Assembly (NCBI RefSeq): GCF_000473895.1
Contig: NZ_ASSJ01000070.1
Coordinates: forward strand, 124,001 to 188,000
Direction of reading: 5' to 3'
From: Rubidibacter lacunae KORDI 51-2
GTDB taxonomy: Bacteria > Cyanobacteriota > Cyanobacteriia > Cyanobacteriales > Rubidibacteraceae
DNA: 64,000 nt
Shown here: piece by piece, positions 18,732-28,337 of the stretch
How positions within the stretch are numbered: position 1 is the stretch's first letter
Layout: each line of letters opens with the position of its first letter
Notes under the pieces: model-generated
Database searches by the model: none
What the model was told of the DNA's origin: nothing
The model's input: the letters and a program-made list of their open reading frames with translations, nothing else
Translations under genes and position numbers: made by a program

Positions 18732-21467
18732 GTGCTTCGTATGCTGGAGGCAAATGTACGAGGAATTGTCGTGGATCTCGTTCTCTGCCATCAAACAGCT
18801 GATTTCGACACCTTGGGAGCTGCTGTCGGACTGACACGACTCAAGCCCGGCGCGCGCCTCATTCTCACCGGCGGGACTCATCCAGGTGTGAAGGAATTCT
18901 TAGCCTTCTATCGCGACAAACTGGCTGTCAGCGAACGACGCAGCATCCATCCCGACCGCATCCGCACCCTCGCTGCCGTTGATGCCCAGACCCGCGATCG
19001 CTTCGGTCCCGTTGCCGAGTGGTTCGACCTGCCAAACCTCAGCGCCGTGGAAGTCTACGACCACCACCTCGACGTCACTAGCGATCTGCCTGCCACGCTC
19101 CGTGTCGTCGAACCCGTCGGCGCCACCGCCACCCTGATCGCCGAACGCCTGCGCGCCCAGAACATCCTACCAACGCCAGTCGAAGCAACGGCTATGGCCT
19201 TGGGCATCCACGCAGATACTGGCTCCCTGACCTTCGAGCAAACCACTCTCCGCGACGCCCGTTCCCTTACCTGGTTGCTGGAGCAAGGGGCTAGCATCAG
19301 CGCGATCGCCGCGTTCCTGCAGCCCGCCCTCTCGCCACCTTTGCAACAGTTGCTTGCCACGGCACTCAAAACTCTACAAACCGACGCAGTTGCCGGACGC
19401 CAGCTGGCTTGGGTATTGCTAGCAGGTGACGCCTTCATTCCCGGGCTCTCCCGCGTTGCCGAACAGCTTTTCGATCTCACCGAAAGTGACGCTTTGCTGC
19501 TGGGCTATCGCTACCGGCGCGGCGATCGCAACAAGCTGATCCTGATCGGGCGATCGCGCCGCGACGCTGCCGACATGGGCGCGCTCCTGACCGGCTTCGG
19601 TGGCGGCGGTCATCCCCAGGCGGCCTCGGCCACGCTCTCCGACATCGCTCCGCAGACTACCTTCGACGACGCGCTCTCCCAGTTGCACGCGCTCGTCCCA
19701 CACCCGCCCACTGCTCGCGAGCTGATGTCTGCTCCCGTCCGCACGATCCGTCCGGAAACCCCCATTGCTGATGCCCAGAGAATTCTGCTGCGCTACGGTC
19801 ACTCGGGTCTATCCGTCGTCGATGCTAGCGATCGCCTCGTCGGTATCATCTCCCGCCGCGACCTCGACCTCGCGCTGCACCACGGCTTCGAACACGCACC
19901 CGTTAAAGGCTACATGAGCCGCAACCTCAAGACGATCGCCCCAGACGTGCCGCTGCCGGAAATCGAATCCTTGATGGTTACCTACGACATCGGACGGCTG
20001 CCAGTCCTGAACAGAGGCGAACTTGTCGGCATCGTCACTCGTACGGACGTCCTGCGCCAACGCCAGCACGACCGCGCCGTCGGTAGTCCAGCTCGACAGT
20101 CTCCAACCAACGCCTGCCTGCTGCCGAACCTCTGCGATCGCCTGGCACCGAAACTGTGGGACATGCTGCAAGGGGCTGCAACCGCTGCCAGCGATCGCGG
20201 CTGGCACCTGTATCTTGTCGGCGGAGCCGTCCGCGACGTCTTGCTTGCCGAGGACGGTCGACCGCTGCAGCTCGAAGATATCGATCTCGTCGTCGACGGT
20301 TTTCACAACGCGGCTACCGTCGGTGCGGGAGTCGAACTCGCCAACGTCATTCGCGACGGGTTCCCTGGCGCGCGTCTTGACGTCCACGGCACCTTTCAAA
20401 CTGCAGCGCTGCTCTGGTCTGCTCGTAGCGATCTCGGGCCGCTCTGCGTTGACATCGCCACTGCCCGCACGGAGTTTTACCCCTATCCGGCTGCCAATCC
20501 CGAAGTCGAAGCCAGCTCCATCCGCCAAGACCTCTACCGCAGGGATTTCACCATCAATGCTCTTGCCCTGCGTCTGAGCGCGCCCAGAGCTGGTGAATTG
20601 CTCGACTTCTTCGGCGGCTATTTGGACCTGCGCGCGGGACTGATCCGCGTCCTCCACGCCAATAGCTTTATCGAAGACCCCACGCGGATCTATCGAGCCG
20701 TGCGCTTTGCCGTCCGTTTGCACTTCGAGCTCGAGTCCCAAACGGTTGATTACATTCACTATGCGATCGCCAGCGGTGCCTACGAACGCTCTCGTAGCGA
20801 GCGCGAGCGCGCCCCCGCCCTGCAAACTCGCCTCAAAGCCGAACTTAAATACATCTTGCAAGCTCCGTACTGGCGGCCGGCCGCGCACCTACTCGCCGAC
20901 CTCGATGCCTGGCGGTGTCTGCATCCCGACCTGGTACTCACCGCTGAGTTGTGGTGGCAAGTCCGGTATCTCGATCGCTGCCTTCACCGCCTCGATCGCG
21001 ACAACCAGCTCGACCGTTGGCGGTTGCGCCTCGAAGCAATTGTCGCCGCCCTACCCCATCGCGATCGCCTTGACGTGGCTGCCGCCCTCCAACTCCCTGC
21101 CGACAGCCAGGAGCGCTTGAGCACCTTGAACGCTGCTGAACCCGCGATCGCAACTGTATTGTCCAAAGACAGTCCGCCGAGCACGATCGTTGTTGCCTTG
21201 CGGAGGTATCAGCAGCCGCTCCTGCTCCTGGTGCTTGCTCGCGCCCCTAAACTGCTCCGCCGCCGTCTCTGGCAGTACCTCGCCCATTGGAGCCATATCC
21301 GCCCGCTGCTAGACGGCAACGACCTTCGCGCTCGTGGCTACAAACCCGGACCGCAGTATCGTGAAATCCTGGATGCATTGCTTGCTGCCTATCTCGATGG
21401 TAAGCTTGCCAACCGCGCGGCTGCCGAACATTGGCTAGAGCAGCACTATCCGCTCAATGCCCGATAG
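18732..21467 (+). CDS. DHH-CBS-CBS-tRNA nucleotidyltransferase fusion (CCA/A-adding type)
   Basis: 911 aa from GTG 18732; the ATG at 18741 is an equally good start. Domains in order are a DHH/DHHA1 phosphoesterase-like part (residues ~15-310: LCHQTADFDTLGAA, VYDHHLD, GIHADTGSL, GFGGGGHPQAAS), two CBS domains (~325-450: LMSAPVRTIRPETPI, YMSRNLKTIAPDVPL), and a class II polynucleotide adenylyl/CCA transferase (~475-910: LVGGAVRDVLL, EDIDLVVDG, FTINALALRL, DPTRIYRAVRFAVR). In organisms that split CCA addition, members of this fusion act as the A-adding enzyme on tRNA 3' ends or as poly(A) polymerase. No separate CC-adding gene is in the window, so specificity is open. Confidence 0.9.
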   Translation: MLRMLEANVRGIVVDLVLCHQTADFDTLGAAVGLTRLKPGARLILTGGTHPGVKEFLAFYRDKLAVSERRSIHPDRIRTLAAVDAQTRDRFGPVAEWFDLPNLSAVEVYDHHLDVTSDLPATLRVVEPVGATATLIAERLRAQNILPTPVEATAMALGIHADTGSLTFEQTTLRDARSLTWLLEQGASISAIAAFLQPALSPPLQQLLATALKTLQTDAVAGRQLAWVLLAGDAFIPGLSRVAEQLFDLTESDALLLGYRYRRGDRNKLILIGRSRRDAADMGALLTGFGGGGHPQAASATLSDIAPQTTFDDALSQLHALVPHPPTARELMSAPVRTIRPETPIADAQRILLRYGHSGLSVVDASDRLVGIISRRDLDLALHHGFEHAPVKGYMSRNLKTIAPDVPLPEIESLMVTYDIGRLPVLNRGELVGIVTRTDVLRQRQHDRAVGSPARQSPTNACLLPNLCDRLAPKLWDMLQGAATAASDRGWHLYLVGGAVRDVLLAEDGRPLQLEDIDLVVDGFHNAATVGAGVELANVIRDGFPGARLDVHGTFQTAALLWSARSDLGPLCVDIATARTEFYPYPAANPEVEASSIRQDLYRRDFTINALALRLSAPRAGELLDFFGGYLDLRAGLIRVLHANSFIEDPTRIYRAVRFAVRLHFELESQTVDYIHYAIASGAYERSRSERERAPALQTRLKAELKYILQAPYWRPAAHLLADLDAWRCLHPDLVLTAELWWQVRYLDRCLHRLDRDNQLDRWRLRLEAIVAALPHRDRLDVAAALQLPADSQERLSTLNAAEPAIATVLSKDSPPSTIVVALRRYQQPLLLLVLARAPKLLRRRLWQYLAHWSHIRPLLDGNDLRARGYKPGPQYREILDALLAAYLDGKLANRAAAEHWLEQHYPLNAR

Positions 21468-21534
21468 ATCGGCAAGTGGCTGTTTGCGGCATTTATGCGC
21501 TGTCCGTTTGCCACGGCGGTGAGGACAAGGCAGA

Positions 21535-21864
21535 TCAGCGGTGAACCCGCACCAGAACCCGCGTTCCAAAGTGAAGACCGGTTTCAGTCCAGAGCGGTGG
21601 TTCGTCCGATAGCATTTCAAATGCCGTCCGCGAACATACCACCATGCGCCCGTCTTCTACCAAAGCCAGTGGAATTGGCGCTCTCAACACAAAACAGCGG
21701 GCCAGTTGTGCGGCGAGAGCTGTCGGCGGGCTGTCGGCGGGCAGCACAGCTGTAATCGGGCTGTCTGGGGTCACAATGCGAATGCCATCTGCATCGCGAT
21801 CTATCTGGCAATCGCGGCAAAACGCAATGTATTCCTCGGGAATTGTGGTCGGTTGCTTCTTCAT
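21535..21864 (-). CDS. small conserved-looking protein of unknown function
   Basis: 109 aa from the ATG at 21864 (MKKQPTTIPEEYIAFC); the open frame reaches 21957 but the upstream part is unlike protein. It contains FCRDCQIDRDADGIRIVTPD, with two Cys three apart. The middle is a hydrophobic stretch with LARCFVLRAPIPLALVEDGRMVVCSRTAFEMLSDEPPLW. I do not recognise the family. The regular reading frame and its place on the same strand as the following genes suggest a real gene. It is convergent with the CCA-transferase fusion, 67 bases away. Confidence 0.5.
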   Translation of the reverse strand: MKKQPTTIPEEYIAFCRDCQIDRDADGIRIVTPDSPITAVLPADSPPTALAAQLARCFVLRAPIPLALVEDGRMVVCSRTAFEMLSDEPPLWTETGLHFGTRVLVRVHR

Positions 21865-22506
21865 ATCGACAGGATATCGGCAAAGACCGGCGCGATCGCA
21901 TCCAGCTATTGGCTTTTCGGATCGTTTGCGGACGCCAAACGCCCGGTTGCTCACCACTTCAACACATCAGCCCTGTTCGTGCGGCCCCATCGCACCAATC
22001 GCAGATTCCTCCAACTTCTTCAGGATCCGCACTTGCACTTGCACGAGTATTTGTGAGCCGAACACATGCGTTCTTCAGTGTGCGAGTTTGAGAGATCCCT
22101 AATGGGAAAGCCTTTTCGGAATCGTAATGCGATCGCTTTTCCTCAATAGTTTCTAGTTCTTGCGAAATGCGGACCGTAATCTCAACCAAAGAGTTTGCTG
22201 CGACTAAACAACGACTACCTTGATAGTTCGATCCCCTAGTGCTCTGTCAAGTCCATGATTCAGGGTTGGCGATTTCTGGGAACTCCTTTGAACAAGGCTA
22301 GAGAGGATGAAAACCCTAAAAATTCTTCTTGATGCAGCACTAGTAGCAAGAGATGCAGCTGTAGGTTCCATCAACCTCGCGTCTTCAAGAGCTCGTCAAT
22401 TTTTTCCGATTGCAGCGGACTGACAATGAAATAGGGAATATTCTACTGACTAGCACTCAGTACAGCATTTCTTGTGATGCGGTTGCGGTTGCGCGCGCGT
22501 TTCGTC
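21865..22506. other. gene-free stretch
   Basis: About 640 bases with no ORF carrying family features. The segment around 22235-22280 (tagtgctctgtcaagtcc) looks like an insertion-sequence end, but no partner end or transposase was found. Confidence 0.3.
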
Positions 22507-23007
22507 CTACCACCACTTAAGAGCCAAGTAACTGCGCTCGGACTGAGAACGCTCGGCTTCAGTCAACCAATCTACGGGCTTGTAGGTGCCAAAAATGCGG
22601 TCCCACCAATCGACCGCGAGCCCGAAGTTATGGTGCCACATGCCGTACTTGTGGTGAACGTAGTGAACTGGCATTGGCATCCAGAAACACTTAACGGGGT
22701 TCTCGTGCTGAAGCTGATGGGCGTAGGCAGAGAAAGCGGCATAGGCGAGCGCTCCGAGCAGCCAGCCACTTCCTGAGGGAATTGAGACCAGGAACATGAC
22801 CGGCAAGGCAACCAAACTACCGACGACATAATCGCGGAATTCCCAAAGCACGCCCTGACCTTCATTGCGTCGGTGATGGTCGCGGTGACGCTGACCGACT
22901 CGCGCGCTGGCATGCATCAGGCGATGCAACCAGTATTCGACCAGACTGGCAAAAACGAATGCCAGTGCGAATGAAACCGAGAAAACGCTAACCGACGCGA
23001 TCGACAC
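22507..23007 (-). CDS. fatty acid hydroxylase superfamily membrane enzyme (carotene hydroxylase/sterol desaturase type)
   Basis: 166 aa. The GTG at 23007 is preferred because an AGGAGG ribosome site sits 9 bases upstream; the ORF extends to 23043 but has no such signal there. Histidine boxes of the di-iron membrane hydroxylases are present in order: EYWLHRLMH, RDHHRRNE, HYVHHKYG and WHHNFG. Two or three hydrophobic segments separate them. The spacing resembles bacterial fatty-acid and sterol desaturases and beta-carotene hydroxylases; the substrate cannot be told from sequence alone. No carotenoid gene is next to it. Confidence 0.8.
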   Translation of the reverse strand: MSIASVSVFSVSFALAFVFASLVEYWLHRLMHASARVGQRHRDHHRRNEGQGVLWEFRDYVVGSLVALPVMFLVSIPSGSGWLLGALAYAAFSAYAHQLQHENPVKCFWMPMPVHYVHHKYGMWHHNFGLAVDWWDRIFGTYKPVDWLTEAERSQSERSYLALKWW

Positions 23008-23340
23008 GAGTCTTGTCCTCCTCAAGCGGGTCTTCCCTGCCACCTTTAAAAATTGTACGATCGCAAATTCTTACCGACGAACTGCACGTGCAATGGCGAC
23101 GAGCGTATAGCCAGGCAAAGTCGCCTAGGATGGAAGTCACGAAGCAGGATCGTTGCAGGCTTGCAATGTCCAAACCAACTCCTCAACTACTGCGACTACC
23201 CATTCTCACAGGCACAACACTTGTCATAAGTCCTGGTACCTCGCTCGCCCACGATTTATTTCTCTGGCAATGAAATATAAGGAGTAATTACTCGTCTGCA
23301 GATGTACCGTCGACACTGCTCGATCGCTCGCTAGGAAGAA
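23008..23340. other. intergenic region
   Basis: No gene or strong hairpin seen. It lies upstream of the hydroxylase gene and downstream of the AarF gene, both on the minus strand, and so may hold the hydroxylase promoter. Confidence 0.3.
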
Positions 23341-25353
23341 CTAAATTGAACGAGCGGGAGGCAGCAGTGCAGCGTTGTCGTGAACTCGTTTCGGTGCTTC
23401 GGAGACAATCGGGCTGCTATCATTACTGTTCGCAATCGCAACATCGCGAACCAGCAGGTAGCGAATCAAGCGTGCGACTGCTCGTTGAGCGAGTCCGCTT
23501 GCAATTTGTTGTCCCAAACGCTGAGTCTCGGGCTTAGCCAATACCTGCGGAACTAAGGGTAACAATGAAAGCGGGTTGAAGCCCGGTGTCTCGCGTAGAA
23601 TATCGACAATGCGCTGAAAGTGCTCGATGTTCTGTGCATCTCGCGTAACCGCTGGCGGGCCATCGTTAACTGCCATTCCCACCCGCTCGCGGAACGCCAT
23701 CGTGAGGTTGTGGAAACTTTGTTGTCCCAGGGCATCAACTGCATCAATTACCTCAGATGCCACGCGCTCGCGGATAAATGCCCCGCGCTCGGAAAACAAA
23801 AATTCAAATGCTTGGTCGAGCACTTTCTCAAAATCGTAATCTTGAGAAATGCGTGCGTTCCGCAGTAGATTCTCGAGGCGGTTCCAACGGAAGCTATCGT
23901 CTCGGAATAGCAAATCGCGCAGCGACGCACGTAATTGCGGCGACGGATCGGTCAGCAAGCGCTTGGCGATATAGGGATACGCTTTGCTCAATACCTTGAA
24001 ATCTGGATCGATACCGATTGCAATCCCTTCAAGCGTCACGAGCGAACGAATGATCAGCGCATAATACGCCGGTACGCGAAACGGAAACTCGTACATCACC
24101 TCGGACATTTGGTCGGTGATGCTCTTGAAATTCAGCTCTGCAACACTGGCTCCAAGTGCGTCATTGAATACGCGCGCCAGGGCAGGGACAATCGGCTCGA
24201 GGTTGGTATCCGGCGCGAGAAACTCCAACTGCACGTAGTCGTTTGCAAGCGACTCAAAATCGCGATTGACCAAATGCACGACGGCTTCGATGAGCCCATA
24301 CCGCTGATAGGATTCGATCTCGCTCATCATGCCGAAGTCCAGATAGGCCAAGCGTCCGTCCCGCATTGCTAACAAGTTGCCGGGATGGGGATCGGCATGA
24401 AAAAAACCATATTCCAGAAGTTGACGCAGCGAGCACTCTACACCGACTTCAAGCAGGCATTTGGCATCATTACCTTCCGCCTGGATCTGCTTGGGCTTCG
24501 TAAGCTTCGTTCCGTCGATCCACTCCATGGTCAGGACACGCCGCCCGGTGTACTGCCAGTAAATTTTGGGAACGTAAATTTCTTCGATATAACCGTACAG
24601 CTCGGCAAACCGCTCGGCATTCTGCCCCTCATGGATGTAGTTCATCTCCTCGAAGATGCGAGCGGCGAACTCATCGAGAATGGCTACGAGATCGCTACGA
24701 AGTCGTTTGACACGCTGCTGCAGCCAAATTGCTAAACCCCTTAGGATGTATACATCGAGGGTAATACGGCGGGCAAGGTCCGGACGCTGTACCTTGACGG
24801 CAACGACTTCGCCAGTAGCCAGTTTCCCCTTGTAAACTTGCCCGAGCGAAGCAGCAGCGACGGGCTCGGGCGATAGTTCGTCATAAACTGTCTCGGGGCG
24901 CGCTCCCAGCTCCTCCTCAATGAACCCGAAGGCAATTTCATTCGCAAACGGCGGTAGCTGGTCTTGAAGTTGAGCTAGTTCTTCAAGGTAAAGCGTCGAG
25001 ATCAAATCGGGACGGGTGGAGAGAGCTTGCCCGATCTTGATGTAAGTCGGCCCGAGATTGGTGAGTAACTCCCGGAGTTGAACTGCCCGGCGGTGCTCGT
25101 TACGAGCGATGCTACCCGTTACCCGATCCCATAGCAGGATCAGTCCAAAAGAAAGGGCTGGAGCAATCAAATCAAACAGACGTCTGAGGATTGCTAAATA
25201 GCGTCCGCGGTAAGCGCTCGCGATCGCGGCAGGGTTGTAGCGCCAGTCTTCGCCAGAACCAGCGGCAGGTCGCTCGGCTGCAAGGACGACTGATTCGGAA
25301 GGGCGAGCCGCAGGTGCGGCTACCGGAGGAGATGCAGTCTTGGATCGAACCAT
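23341..25353 (-). CDS. AarF/UbiB/ABC1 family atypical kinase
   Basis: 670 aa. Family motifs are complete: LGPTYIKIGQALSTRPDLI (the KxGQ motif), PPFANEIAFGFIEEELG, AAASLGQVYKGKL (Ala-rich loop), VAVKVQRPDL (ATP-binding Lys), FFHADPHPGNLLAM (catalytic/metal-binding region) and LDFGMM. Bacterial UbiB and plastid ABC1K proteins are needed for ubiquinone or plastoquinone/prenyl-lipid metabolism. The N-terminal ~40 residues are Ala/Pro-rich and poorly conserved. It follows a PspA/Vipp1 gene on the same strand, 126 bases apart. Confidence 0.92.
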   Translation of the reverse strand: MVRSKTASPPVAAPAARPSESVVLAAERPAAGSGEDWRYNPAAIASAYRGRYLAILRRLFDLIAPALSFGLILLWDRVTGSIARNEHRRAVQLRELLTNLGPTYIKIGQALSTRPDLISTLYLEELAQLQDQLPPFANEIAFGFIEEELGARPETVYDELSPEPVAAASLGQVYKGKLATGEVVAVKVQRPDLARRITLDVYILRGLAIWLQQRVKRLRSDLVAILDEFAARIFEEMNYIHEGQNAERFAELYGYIEEIYVPKIYWQYTGRRVLTMEWIDGTKLTKPKQIQAEGNDAKCLLEVGVECSLRQLLEYGFFHADPHPGNLLAMRDGRLAYLDFGMMSEIESYQRYGLIEAVVHLVNRDFESLANDYVQLEFLAPDTNLEPIVPALARVFNDALGASVAELNFKSITDQMSEVMYEFPFRVPAYYALIIRSLVTLEGIAIGIDPDFKVLSKAYPYIAKRLLTDPSPQLRASLRDLLFRDDSFRWNRLENLLRNARISQDYDFEKVLDQAFEFLFSERGAFIRERVASEVIDAVDALGQQSFHNLTMAFRERVGMAVNDGPPAVTRDAQNIEHFQRIVDILRETPGFNPLSLLPLVPQVLAKPETQRLGQQIASGLAQRAVARLIRYLLVRDVAIANSNDSSPIVSEAPKRVHDNAALLPPARSI

Positions 25354-25479
25354 CGAACTTGCAACCTGGGCGCTACGTAACGCATTGTAACAACGAGCGG
25401 CTCGCCCTGAATGCTTCTTGCGATGCAGATCGCTCGTCCCAATGGGCTGGGAACCGGCACCCGAAATCCCGCCAGCAGC

Positions 25480-26247
25480 TTAGGTGCGATCGAGTTCAGA
25501 ACGTATGGCGTCGAGTTCTCGGTCGATATGCGTTGTGTGGGTTGCTGATGTTGGAGGCAGCTCGCCTTGGACCTCGCTGCTACCGAGCTCGGCCTTAAGA
25601 GCCGAGAGTTCGCCATCAACGTCGCCATTGCGATCGCCGGCTTCAAGGGCTCGGAAGCGCTCGTCGAGGCTGTCGCCGACCAAGCTTGCCGCCGATGCCT
25701 CGGATTGCGCTTCGAGTTCGTGCACGCGATCTTCCATGCGCTCGAAAGCATTGAGGGAACCGCCTGTTGTCAAGCCGCCGAGCATGTCATTGAGCTGCTG
25801 CGAAGCTTTTGCCGATCGCGCACGGGCAACAAACAGGTCTTTCTTCGCGCGCGCCTCGGAAATTTTGCTCTCGAGCGATCGCAAGTCGCGCTTGAGTCTG
25901 TCGATGATTGCAGACTGCTGCTGGATTTGATCTCGGTAGGAAGCTGCGCTGTCCTGGTAGGATTTGCGACGCACTAGAGCTTCGCGCGCGAGTTCTTCGT
26001 TGCCTTTACTCAAGGCAAGCTTCGCGCGCCCTTGCCACTCGTCGGCGTTCTGGCTTGCCTGAGCGGCGTGACGCTCGATGCGTTTCTGCGATGCGATCGC
26101 CTGCGCAACCGCTTGACGCATTCCAATCAAATCTTGCTGCATGTCATCGACAGCTTGCTCGAGGATTTTCTCGGGATCCTCGGCTGCTGACACCCAGCTA
26201 GTGACTCGCGATCGTGCCGCGCGCCAAGCCCGGTCTAGTAAGCCCAT
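25480..26247 (-). CDS. pspA: PspA/Vipp1 (IM30) family membrane-remodelling protein
   Basis: 255 aa. It opens MGLLDRAWRAARSRVTSWVSAAEDPEKILEQAVDDM in fit with the PspA/IM30 amphipathic helix and first coiled-coil helix. The middle has the long charged coiled coil (AKLALSKGNEELAREALVRRK, KISEARAKKDLFVARARSAKA) and AFERMEDRVHELEAQSEA. After a variable linker a final helix IDRELDAIRSELDRT is present, a feature of Vipp1 that simple PspA proteins lack, so it may be a Vipp1 paralogue. These proteins oligomerise on membranes and protect or remodel the plasma or thylakoid membrane. The neighbour is AarF, in probable co-transcription. Confidence 0.88.
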   Translation of the reverse strand: MGLLDRAWRAARSRVTSWVSAAEDPEKILEQAVDDMQQDLIGMRQAVAQAIASQKRIERHAAQASQNADEWQGRAKLALSKGNEELAREALVRRKSYQDSAASYRDQIQQQSAIIDRLKRDLRSLESKISEARAKKDLFVARARSAKASQQLNDMLGGLTTGGSLNAFERMEDRVHELEAQSEASAASLVGDSLDERFRALEAGDRNGDVDGELSALKAELGSSEVQGELPPTSATHTTHIDRELDAIRSELDRT

Positions 26248-26592
26248 GTCCTACATCTCCCGCATACGACATACTGCCAACTCATAAGCCCAGCAGCTCG
26301 CCGACCGAGCTGAGTGCGTCACTCGCGCGAGTTCTTCTCGCCAACTGCGACTCCAAAACACCTGCGTACAAAGTCTTTGCTCCTCATCGTACCGCGTGCC
26401 TCTTGCGGACTTCCCCAAAATCTCCGTTCGGAGGGCGAGAATGTCCGGGCACCATACAAACTGAGAAGCGAATATTGACACCACCGCCTTACACCCTGAT
26501 ACCAACTTGCCACTCCTAAGCCAATCAGGGCTTGCCGCCGGCGGCGGCAGAGCTGTTGCTATGTAGCAGGGGGGTTGAGCTGGCGGTGAGAT
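26248..26592. other. intergenic region with GC-rich palindrome
   Basis: No gene. A GC-rich inverted stretch gccgccggcggc lies near 26535, downstream of the SPOR gene on the minus strand; there is no T tract after it, so a terminator call is weak. Confidence 0.3.
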
Positions 26593-27681
26593 TTACGGGC
26601 GATATACCTCGGCAGCGATCCCTTGCCGTGCGAGTTGTGCGACGTGGGCTACCGCTTCGTCTTGACGGCGGAAAGCACCAACCTGAATGCGAACACCAAC
26701 TGGAAAGTTTACTAAATAGGCGTCGGGCACGACAGCACGCGTGGATTGGAAAGCGCTATTGCCGCTGTAAGGCACCACTACAAAAAACCAATTGCTGTTA
26801 GCAGCTGGCGCAGGAGCGGCAGCGACAGGAACTGTTGCAGTTGCTTGTGGAGGAACTGCGGCTTCAGCAGGAGTCGGTGGGGGAGCAGACTCGCCGTCCT
26901 CTTTGAGGTTGCTGAGCCTGTCGAGTTGGAGATCGACAAACTCCCCAGAGGCAAGATCTGGCTGGGTGATAGGCGTCGAGCCGCTTGAAGAGCCACTCGC
27001 TGCCGTCAGTGGCGGCGGTTCTGGCGCAGATGAGTCTGAGCTGTTGCGCCACCGCTGCCAGACATCCGTATCGATCGAGATCGCACCGATGAGCGTACCC
27101 GTGGCCAATATCAGTGCGATCCCGACGACGCCCAGTGGCGTGAAGGATGACCGTTTTTCAATAGCGATCGCTTCCCCTTCGAGCTCGAATTCTTCAAAAT
27201 TTTCTGCTGTCGGGCTGTCTGCAAGGTTGCGCAACAGCTGCTCGGTCGATTCCATATAGTCGTCGGGGATCGACTCAACCGACTGATTTAATTTATTGAA
27301 ATCATCTGCTTGTGGGTGGCGAACCAAGCTTGATGCTGATTGAGCGGCGCGGCGGCGGGAGACAAACTCCGGAACGGTTGCATCTTCAGCCGCCATGGCA
27401 GCGTCGCGACCTGGCACGTCGGCGCGATTGCGATCGGAAAGAGGATCGATGGCGAACTCGGCCACTGCAGCAGGGTCGGACTGCCCCACGGGTCCTGCTG
27501 CATCTGCATGCAGGTGAGCTGCACGATCTTGCCAGAGCTTGGAACGAGGGTTTTGCCTGCGATCCCGGCGGTAGCGAAGCAGCTCGTCCTCCAACCCGAT
27601 ATCTAAACAACCCAAAGCAACGCAAAGAACTGGATCCAGCGACGGAGCGGGCGGCTTTCGAATGGGAGATGAGTGGTTCAT
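26593..27681 (-). CDS. single-pass membrane protein with a C-terminal SPOR-like region
   Basis: 362 aa. The ATG at 27681 is chosen because GGAGGA lies 8 bases upstream; the open frame runs to 27903. The first ~190 residues are hydrophilic and charged. One membrane helix follows (PLGVVGIALILATGTLIGAIS, about 195-215), then a Pro/Ala-rich linker and a C-terminal end with FPVGVRIQVGAFRRQDEAVAHVAQLARQGIAAEVYRP, the strand-helix pattern of SPOR domains that bind denuded septal peptidoglycan. The preceding segment NSNWFFVVVPYSG may form part of the domain. A link to cell division or envelope is inference. Confidence 0.7.
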   Translation of the reverse strand: MNHSSPIRKPPAPSLDPVLCVALGCLDIGLEDELLRYRRDRRQNPRSKLWQDRAAHLHADAAGPVGQSDPAAVAEFAIDPLSDRNRADVPGRDAAMAAEDATVPEFVSRRRAAQSASSLVRHPQADDFNKLNQSVESIPDDYMESTEQLLRNLADSPTAENFEEFELEGEAIAIEKRSSFTPLGVVGIALILATGTLIGAISIDTDVWQRWRNSSDSSAPEPPPLTAASGSSSGSTPITQPDLASGEFVDLQLDRLSNLKEDGESAPPPTPAEAAVPPQATATVPVAAAPAPAANSNWFFVVVPYSGNSAFQSTRAVVPDAYLVNFPVGVRIQVGAFRRQDEAVAHVAQLARQGIAAEVYRP

Positions 27682-28337
27682 ATTGGCGCTCCTCCAGAAA
27701 CTAGTCGTTGCGAGCGTTTGTCTAAATCGTTTGTCCGCGTCGAACCGAGAGCACGTCCTGTTGGAATTCTCAGACCGGCAGGGGTCTGGGAACTCGAGCG
27801 TCGGTCGGCACTGCCAGTCGGACTGGTCGCACTGAAAAACTCTGCCCCCCATTACACCTGCTCTGGACTCCAGTTGACTGCTGGAAGTTGCAAACTGTGA
27901 CAAACTCCATCCGATACTTCCTCAGGCGCGAGCACCCCAAGCTTAGGTTCTCTGCCCGATACTTCGGGGTTGCTGCAAAAATTGCTCTGAAGGCAACAGG
28001 ACTCACCTGTGCAATTGTTTCGAGCTCGCGTTTTTACATGCCCCTACCCGATCGAACAAGTCTCTGTAGTACCTTTTGCCTCGATCCCCAGCCAATGCAA
28101 GATGGGGATCGGAGGTTTTCTATCAATTCTCTAGATTTTCTTGAAGCATCCCAGAGGGTAATTGTTGCTATTTGCAAAGCAATAACGAAGAAAATCTAAA
28201 CTGCCGAACTCGGCTGGGGATCGCATGGCGCGGGAAGGACGGGGCATTTTGGCGGCAAAAGTCGGCGCGGGATCGCGCTGACAATCATAAATACGGACAA
28301 AATCCCCCATGTTGCCGAATTTAGGACACCATTGCCG
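27682..28337. other. gene-free stretch around the foldback element
   Basis: Apart from the foldback structure at 28082-28223 nothing is recognised. The part at 27682-27900 is upstream of the SPOR-like gene and probably holds its promoter. Confidence 0.3.
28082..28223. repeat. 142-bp nested foldback element
   Basis: Perfect 12-bp inverted ends CGATCCCCAGCC (28082-28093) and GGCTGGGGATCG (28212-28223). A third copy of TGGGGATCG lies at 28103-28111. Inside, TAGATTTTCTT (28132-28142) pairs with AAGAAAATCTA (28189-28199), and a smaller TTGCT/AGCAA hairpin lies within that. It is AT-rich compared with its surroundings. It has no gene and could be a MITE or a structured RNA; no target duplication is evident. 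Confidence 0.5.

Noticed and set aside
19809-20888. 359-aa minus-strand ORF over the DHH-CBS-CCA gene
   Set aside because: Antisense shadow; the plus frame has intact CBS and nucleotidyltransferase motifs over the same bases.
22235-22280. Possible insertion-sequence end (tagtgctctgtcaagtcc)
   Set aside because: No inverted partner, no direct repeat and no transposase fragment within reach.
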